In this document: in pieces, positions 56,535 to 64,000 of the stretch
How the letters are laid out: each line of letters begins with the position of its first letter
Numbering within the stretch: the first letter of the stretch is position 1
NCBI GenBank assembly: GCA_017590115.1
Contig: JAGGNK010009114.1
Coordinates: 19,303,937-19,367,936 of the forward strand
Reading direction: 5' to 3'
Length of the DNA: 64,000 nt
Source of the DNA: Montifringilla adamsi
Lineage: Eukaryota; Chordata; Aves; Passeriformes; Passeridae
Program-made: the position numbers and the translations under genes
The notes under the pieces: model-generated
What the model saw: only the letters and a program-made list of their open reading frames with translations
Told to the model about the DNA's origin: nothing
Databases searched by the model: none

Positions 56535-59368
56535 ATCTGTGTTGAGTGTAAGAGACATTTCTACTGTAATACTGGGGGAATATCAAGGGATAGGGGATGT
56601 TGACCCCCAACAGTGCTTGTGTATGGCCAAAACATGTGTCACCATGGACTGGAGTGTGTGCAGCTCCTGAGCAGTGGGACTGACCTGAACAGCAAACACC
56701 TGTCAGTGGAAAAATCTCTCTGCCAGTGGTTAGTGGCTGCTGTGTGCTGCAGCTGATGGGAAAGATGGAAGGTGCAATGTAAACTCTGTGGCAGAGCCAA
56801 GGGTGAGCAGGATCAGGGGAATATGGAGTGGGTGGTGAAGCAGGGAGTCACTGAAATACAGAATTAGAGTATTCAGAAGTCTTCCCATTTTCTGGAGCAC
56901 TGTGATAGGTGCCATCAATTTATCTGCCAGGCATTGACCTGAAGAGGTTTCTTCCTCCAACCAAGATATTTTACTCTCAGCAAATTGGATTACATTAAAC
57001 TGTGAGTTTCTAAAGAGCAAAGGAAGGGACTGATTTGGTCTCATTTTTGTAAGTACTGTTGTGGTTATTCTGCCACTGTCCCAGCAGAATATGCCAGAAT
57101 TCAGTGTACTGTCTGGAGTGCTGCTTTCTTGCAAGGACTGGTGATTTATGGGACCACAAGTAAAACTAAATTCATGTAACTGAAAATGACTGCTGACTGT
57201 TAAGTGAATTTTTCCTGTGAAGGTATGATAAAGAGGAGTGAATTATGGCCCCAGAGGATGTATTTCTATTGCTTGGATGCTGCCTAGCATTAGAGCAGTT
57301 CTCACACTGAGTTCCTACTGTGCTCACCTGTGGAAAAGAGAAAACATGATAGTGATCAAAGGAAAATCTGACATAAAACATTTTGGCACTTTAATTAGCC
57401 TTCTTTTGGGCTCGCTAGCTATAGGTGGTTAACCCTTTTGAAGATGCTGTCATGTAGTAGCAAAATGTTTATCTTACCAGGAAATAAATTGTCAGCCAGG
57501 AGCTGACATCTCTGTCTCTCTAATGATAGTTTCTTAAAATTTCCTTAGGCTTTGGGGGGCTGCCTCTCAGTTCTGGCTCTGAATCTTGGTTAGGACCCCT
57601 GTAAATTCAGCTCTTCTGTGAGAAAAATACACAAATGCATGTATCTTTTTTCACTGCAAATGGTTCCCTGAAACTGAAGTCATTGAAGTGACATTTGGAG
57701 CTGATAAAATGAGACTGGTTTATCTCTGCTGGCAATGCCTGATTTGGCATGAACTTGCCTTTCTAATCGTTGATGTTCAGTATTACTACTGTGGCACTTT
57801 TCTTTTTTTCTCTCTTTCCTAAGTATTAGTAAGGACTTTGCCTTTGCTTCCTGTATTTCTTATCAGGAATGCAGCAGTGCCAACATCATGAAATGTTCCA
57901 GCCTTTGATTTGCAGAGCTCTACTTGTCTCTCTAAATTTGATGCTTTTCACTCTTTTGGAAAATTAACTTGAGGCTCTTGGAGTGAAATGTAACACACTC
58001 AAGCAAGCAAGGTATAAACTACCTTTCTAGATTTCCAAATGAAGGAAGTCTGGACTGGAGTGCTGCATCTACTTTGAATTGTGCAAACTTTCATGGGCAC
58101 TCACATAAAACTCTGAAGCTCAGAGGGAATCCAAATAATTCTTTGCTTGGTGTTTGGCCTATGCTCTACCTTGGTATAACCTAATCTCTGCTCTGGGGAC
58201 TTGGCTGATAGATCTCTTTATTTGTCTGTACACTGGGCACTATGGCTTGGAGCTGTACAGGAATTTACCCACCTGCCATCTGCAGGCAGAGCAGATCTTT
58301 TCTTAGTGATTTATAATCCATGTAGCAAAGAATCTCCAGCTCAGGTGTTAATACTGCTTTTGCCTACAGCACAGATCTCCCAGGACAATTCTGGGGCCTT
58401 TGGCACTTTTTTTTCCCTGGGAACTTTGACAAAAATGGACTTTGGTCTTCCCAGATTGGAATCAGATTTCAAAACAATCAAAACAGTAGCTCTTACCAAC
58501 TTTGATTTTCCAGCAGGTTTCATCCTGGCTTGAATTACATCTTATCTGTTTTTTCTGGCATCCATTTCTAAATGTAACAGGTAGATGATCAGGAGATTTG
58601 CCTCTAAGAGATCTGTCAGAGGTGCAAATGCTACTGACAGTAAGGACATTTGCTTTCTGTAGCCAGCCAGTTCTTGCTGCAGCTGAGGGTGGAGGCAGCA
58701 CCAGGCACAGGCTGTCTTGTTTCACAGAACCTTCTTGGAAAAGGTTCTTTTGGAAAACAAAATAAAATATGATCAGCTGCTCTTAAAATATAACACTTGT
58801 TGGAAACCCTTGCAAACTTCATAGTAATTATTCAGGGGACTTTAGAGAAAGTCCTAATCACAGTGGCTCCTAGTGGAGCCTTATTCATTTTTTCTTGTAC
58901 TGCGTGGCTGGACAATTTCCCACACACCTACCCAGGAGGTGATGACAATGGATGAATTTCCCCAATGGCCCCTTCTTTTTATCTAGTAGTTGAATTTTAC
59001 CAAGAAATTTCCCAGAGATTTGAGTGTTTCACACTGTGAAAATAACAGCAAAGCCAAAACATCTGCAGTGCCCATGAAAATAGCAATCACGTTGTTCATT
59101 GGCTAATATTTCCAGGAAATAACTTTATCAAAGGCAGGCATGAAATTTGCCATGCATTTTAAATATTTCAGCTGGGATTTCTCAAAGTGCTATTGAACTT
59201 TAGTGGGATCTCTGCTCTCAAAATTCTTGGACACAATTCTTTCCCCAAAAGAAAGCCATTCCTGTAGTGGTCAGTGCAGGGTCACTGCTCAGCACCCACA
59301 AGTTTATTTCCAGACCTTGCTGCAAGAAACAGCAGATATTTTCTTAACACCTGTCCAAAGTTTGGTTC

Positions 59369-59419
59369 GTTTTTTTGTGGCTATAAATGGTGGTGGTTTG
59401 GTTTTTTGTGGCTATAAAT
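59369..59419 (+). repeat. Tandem duplication, 32-bp period
   Basis: gtttttttgtggctataaat (59369-59388) recurs as gttttttgtggctataaat (59401-59419), with a TGG-rich spacer. Confidence 0.88.
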
Positions 59420-60341
59420 AACTGCAAATATGAATCCAGATTCCATTGGGTGATCTGATGGTGAGAACAGATTCAACTGCAAGTCCATGAAAGCGAAGTC
59501 CTACAGACAGGGGTTCTTCAAAGATGTCTATTCAGCATTTTCCTCCATGCAGAACTTGCAGTTACATCCAGGGCAGGTAGAATATGCTCCACTTCTTTTA
59601 TAGAGTGCATAGTTTTGTAAATTTTCATTCCTATTGCTATCCATTTCATAAAGAACATTTGCTATTGACTTAAATAAATCATACTTTTGCATTTAGGACA
59701 TAACAATCAGCATTCGGTATGCTTTCAGTCTTATTCTTAGGTCTTTTAAATCTAACGCATCCTTTGTTGGAAAATAAGTAAATCAGTAATATTTGAAAAT
59801 AGAAGTGAAGTTCCATTATGATAAAACAAGTGTATGGAGCTCTTTCAGACTGAAGGTCTCCTGAGAACACTGTAGATACAAATATCAACACATTCCTGTT
59901 GAGGGTATTTAAATGTAATTTCTGTAACCCACTTGATCTCTCCTTTCTATTCCTGCCAGCAGTGTGAAAATCAGATTTTATACTGATGTGCTGATGGACA
60001 CATTCCCCAGAGAGATGCAAGACACACAGTCAGAGTTTGTATAATCATATAATCTCAGTTCATATGATGAGTATCCCAAATCCACTGCAAATATCATATC
60101 TCTCAATCACAAGACACTTCTGAAGCATATGTGATTCTCCTTAGGCAGGATGGCTGTAATTTTGAAATGTATAGAATAAGGTGGAAAGTGCTGCCCTTTA
60201 AAAGATGGCTGGAAACTCAGCTTTGGACAACACTATGGTCTTACATGACAGGAAATAAGCTTCATATCAGTAAATCTGTATTACTTAGCAAACAACAACA
60301 AAAAAAAAAAAAGATATTTTGATGCCTGCTGTGAAGAAGGA

Positions 60342-60370
60342 GGATGTTTAAGTTAGGGGGATGTTTAAGT
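60342..60370 (+). repeat. 12-bp direct repeat, 17-bp period
   Basis: ggatgtttaagt at 60342-60353 is repeated at 60359-60370, separated by taggg. Confidence 0.85.
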
Positions 60371-63300
60371 GAATGAGTCTGATGCAATCAAAACAGACTA
60401 CGGAGGAAGGAAGTACAGTAAAATCCCTATCTTTATTTCAAAGACATGACCAACCCCAGTGATTTTCAAATAGAAGGATTAAGATCAAGTACTAATTTGC
60501 ACAGAAGAATTAAAGGATATTCTGTTTTTCAGCTCTGCAGAGCGACCAGCTGTTGTTTGACTTTTATAAATGTGCTGTGATTTTCAAAGAATCAGATGTC
60601 AAAGATTTGTTGCCAATTACCTTGCATTAGAAATTGAGTTGGATTTCAGGTGGGAGAGGAGTTTCTGTCTCTGAACTGGTCTTTGACTGATTGGGAAACA
60701 GTTCAAATTGATTCATATTAGTCAAAATTAGTATTTTTTTTTGTAGCAAAAATGGTTAGACAAAAGCATATGTATTTGAAGAGATCAAGTGATTGAGTTC
60801 CTTCCTCCTCTATATCTGCTAATGTGAGTGCAAGCCGAACTGTAAGTCATTAAAGGCCACTTCCTCATTATTGCTTATCAAAACTAACAGTGTGTTCCTT
60901 CCCTTTCTCACCTTTGTCCTTGCACCTCATGCACAGCAGAGGATGCCAGTCCTGGAGTGACACTGCTGAGGTGATTCCTCACCTCGGGCTGCCACAGACT
61001 GACCCGCACCATCCCCTCTAATGGGGGCACACAGCACCTGTCCAGACCCACCTTCCCAAAAATCTAACACCACTTTGGAAACCAGCCTGCTCAGGAAAAA
61101 AAAGGGACACTCCTGCCTCAGCCTTGTGCTGGTGTTCCAAATTAGTCTGTTGATTCAAGGAAAAAAAATAGTTAATTAAAAGTGGATAGATTATGGGGTC
61201 CCCTCCAAATGAGGACATAAATAGAATAGGAATTGTCCATCAGTGTTCTGTGGTTGTCTCTGTGTCCATTCTTGGGCCACTAGATCATCTAAAGTACTTG
61301 GCATGGAAAGAAAGGAGCAAACAGTATTCAGAACTTGTTTTTTAAAAGGGTATTTTTATTCTTTTTTTTAATTTCATCTCAAGTTTGACTTTCTAATGTT
61401 GTCATTAAGCAAGAAGTTGTTCCTCATCTAAATCTGATTGTTCTCCTCCTGTTCTTCAAAGAGCTTGAGTTCATGTTTATTTTTCCTGTGCTGTTGTTTT
61501 GAGTTGTTTCTGGGGTTTCATTCTGGTGATTACAGTGTGTTTGTTTAATTTGGATGTACAATATAAAATATATCTCTCTGGAGGAACAATATGTTTTCTT
61601 TTTGGCATAGGTTTTTTTTCATTTTAGAATTCATCATTCGTGTGTGGTTAATGCTTACTAATGCCAGGTTTGTTCAAGAAACTTAGAAAACCTTGGAACA
61701 AGATGGTTCCAGCTATAAAGGGCACATAGGGATAACACAGAGTAACTGTCTAGAAATGAAGAAAAGTTTAAGTGAGATCAGAACTTAGTGTTAGGAGCTG
61801 ACCTTTGAACAACACTAAACTTCATTGATCAAGAACATTAGAGGATGCTGGAGATCATTCAAGTTCGAAGTAATATTAGCAAGAGGTTTGATATTGGAAA
61901 AAAACTGTGTGTGAAGGTGGGGGACTAAAGGAAACAGTTACAAATTCCTTTTTTCTTCATATCAAGGTGATCAAGTCAGGAAAATGCAGTTCACAAACAA
62001 TATTTATAAGAACACCATTAATTCAGTCATGTAGCAGCTTTTAGGTGGGTGTTCAGAAATTCTGATGAATGGTCTCTGCTTTCATTCAGTGTACATCTGC
62101 AGCAGCAGCCATTTCCACCTGGCCTCTGAGTGATGTTAGTGTGTGCTGGTGGCCTTATCCAGATTTGGCTGACTCTTGGTGTGCTGAATTTACCCTGTCC
62201 TGAGGAGTCATCAAGACTGTGTATCTCCAGAGCTCATCAGTTCTTGAGAAAATCCCACAACCTACCACCTCAGCTCATACTTCTTCTCTGTTCACCTTGC
62301 TGTCTGCTGGTAAATGTTTCTCCATCCAAACATGTAGATAAAACTTTATAAAATTCATTGATGCATTCTCCTGTGGCATGGCCCTCATACAAGGTGGAAT
62401 GCCTGATTTTGGGTAAAAGGGAGCAGCCAGATAGTGAGATAACTGATTTTAACTATTAACCTTAGTCTTTGTGTGTTGCCTGGTTGAGCAGAGCTGTGAC
62501 CATGAAGCATCAGAAGAACACAGGTACTGGACTGGGAGGCAATAGAAGGAGGCATGGGACATGGAGGGCAAGCCACAGGGAAGCACAGAGCTGGCAAAGT
62601 AGCTGAGGGAGGTGAAAGCTTTCCTGGGTACTGGAGATGTTCCATGTGAGGGGACTGGAGGAAGTGATCACACCAGTCAATAAATCATTATTTTGTCTTT
62701 TTCCCCTTAAATCCCAGTAAGGGATTCTGTCTTCTTTTCACCCCTAGGTCAAGTAGGTAGGAAAAGGCTTTGAGTTACGGGAAGGGCTATTCTGGTTTCT
62801 TCTGCTTGTCCACAAACTCATGACCTTTTCAGTGATCTGAGGCAGTATTTATTCTCCAGCCAAGTATTTTTGCTGCAGGCTGCCCCAGGAAGGCACCTCC
62901 CTGCCTTGGATTCAGCATTCTCCCCACCTTGTAAACCACATGCATGCCTTGCTACTGGCAGCTAACAGAAGGGAGAGAGGCATCCAAAACTTCCCCCAAG
63001 CCTCTGTGTCCAAGATCCAAGTGCTGTGGTTGTCCAGATCAACTTTATTTTTCTGTTTGTGTCTTGCATTAATTTAAAACCCATTAACAATCCAAATCAA
63101 ACTCTCCTTCCTCAAATGTGTGCAGGCAAGAAAAAGAGGAGTGTGAAACATGGCACAACTCCACAAGCCCTTTTCTGCCTGGGTTAATTTTTCCTGACAC
63201 TACAGCATCACTTCCTGACCGTAGCTGCAAATAAACAATTACTGAAAGCACAAGGCTGGACCACACATGCGTGTTTTCCACCGGTATGGAGAAAAGCTGT

Positions 63301-64000
63301 GTGTTGATTGCTGATTATTTATTTTCACAAAAGTCAGTTGGGTTTGTTCTTGTGTCTTTAGGGCACCATCTCTCTAGGTGCTGACCCTTCTCAGCTTGCA
63401 GGAAGAATTGAGGGTGGGAGCCAGCTGTGCCCCACAGGTCCTGGGCCTCAGTTGGCATCATTACTGGAAGTTCTCCAGTGTTGATATTTACTACATGATC
63501 CTGAGCAGTCAATAGGAAAGGACAGCAGGGGTCTACCCAGCGGAAGGAGCACTTAGCCAAGCCATGTGCTTTTCCTTTAAAACTCCAGTCGTTAAACCAT
63601 CAGTTAAAAGTGTGACATTTATATAGAGAAAAGAAAGGAAATTGAAATGCACACAGAGAAACTTCAGCTTTCTGGCTTGCTGCAGATAATGCAGTGAGAG
63701 CTGATTTTTGTATGAATTTAACTGATTGTACTTAGAAATGTCAGGGCCATGTTCTCTATCCATCACTACCTATAAAATGGGCAAAATGGCATTCAGCTGA
63801 CTGCTCTTTGCCTTCACATCCTGGACAGTCCCCTACTGTGCAGGCTTCCAGTGTGAGCTGGGGCAGATGAAAGGCTGATGAGCCCCTGAACCTCCCCAGC
63901 AGCAGGTCCAGCCTCGCCCAGCTTTGCACTGGCTTAAACAGCTGCAGGGACAGGCTGGGTACTGAGGTTCTTGAACAATCTGGCTTTTCCTGCAGTGGCT

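Larger units (their letters stand above)
51877..64000 (+). other. KALRN: KALRN intron 21 (5' 12.1 kb only)
   Basis: The donor is gtagga; no acceptor for the next kalirin exon is seen before the window ends. I searched by eye for the SH3 exon (expected start LSGGCELTVV) and for a kalirin-7 type tail ending in Tyr-Val-stop (ta[tc]gt followed by a stop codon) and found neither. The region holds a CpG-clustered hairpin patch (56512-56534), small tandem duplications (59369-59419, 60342-60370) and A-rich runs. No transposon or second gene was recognised. Confidence 0.75.

Noticed and set aside
56730..57134. 134-codon - strand open frame in intron 21
   Set aside because: No family features; a single open frame of this size is expected in 64 kb.

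Overview
This 64 kb window is intronic and exonic sequence from one vertebrate nuclear gene on the + strand. I read it as the middle of KALRN (kalirin), the paralogue of TRIO. Twenty-one coding exons can be placed between 4688 and 51876. Each has an AG acceptor and a GT donor, and the reading frame stays open across all 20 junctions. They add up to 2737 nt, about 912 codons. The calls rest on reading the translation and on recalled knowledge of the kalirin family; no alignment was run. The exon at 50499-50641 separates the paralogues: it reads LPKTPAKQRNNS, as in kalirin, not the TRIO version of that linker.

Protein order across the window: spectrin-like helical repeats (exons 1-10, 4688-36949), a short basic linker leading into the first DH domain (exons 11-12), the DH1 Rho-GEF domain (exons 12-17, 39296-48028), the PH1 domain (exons 17-20, 47917-50641) and the Ser/Thr-rich linker before the SH3 domain (exons 20-21, up to 51876). 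By my estimate this is about residues 726-1638 of the full-length protein. The N-terminal Sec14 domain and first spectrin repeats lie upstream of the window. SH3, DH2-PH2, Ig/FN3 and kinase lie downstream. DH1-PH1 is the Rac1/RhoG exchange module of kalirin, and the spectrin region is a scaffold and regulatory arm.

The organism is most likely a bird. Introns are compact (320 bp to 9.3 kb, against a mammalian gene of several hundred kb). I see no SINEs, only one degraded CR1-like fragment, and no retrovirus or intact transposon. A non-avian sauropsid is not excluded. The protein is very close to amniote kalirin.

The rest, including 1-4687 and 51877-64000, is intron. It holds simple repeats, A-rich blocks, several short tandem duplications, pyrimidine-rich stretches and a few structured or CpG-clustered patches that could be regulatory. 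I found no second gene, RNA gene, CRISPR array, operon or novel multi-gene system. I also could not find the kalirin-7 terminal exon (PDZ-ligand tail) or the SH3 exon in the 12.1 kb after the last coding exon.
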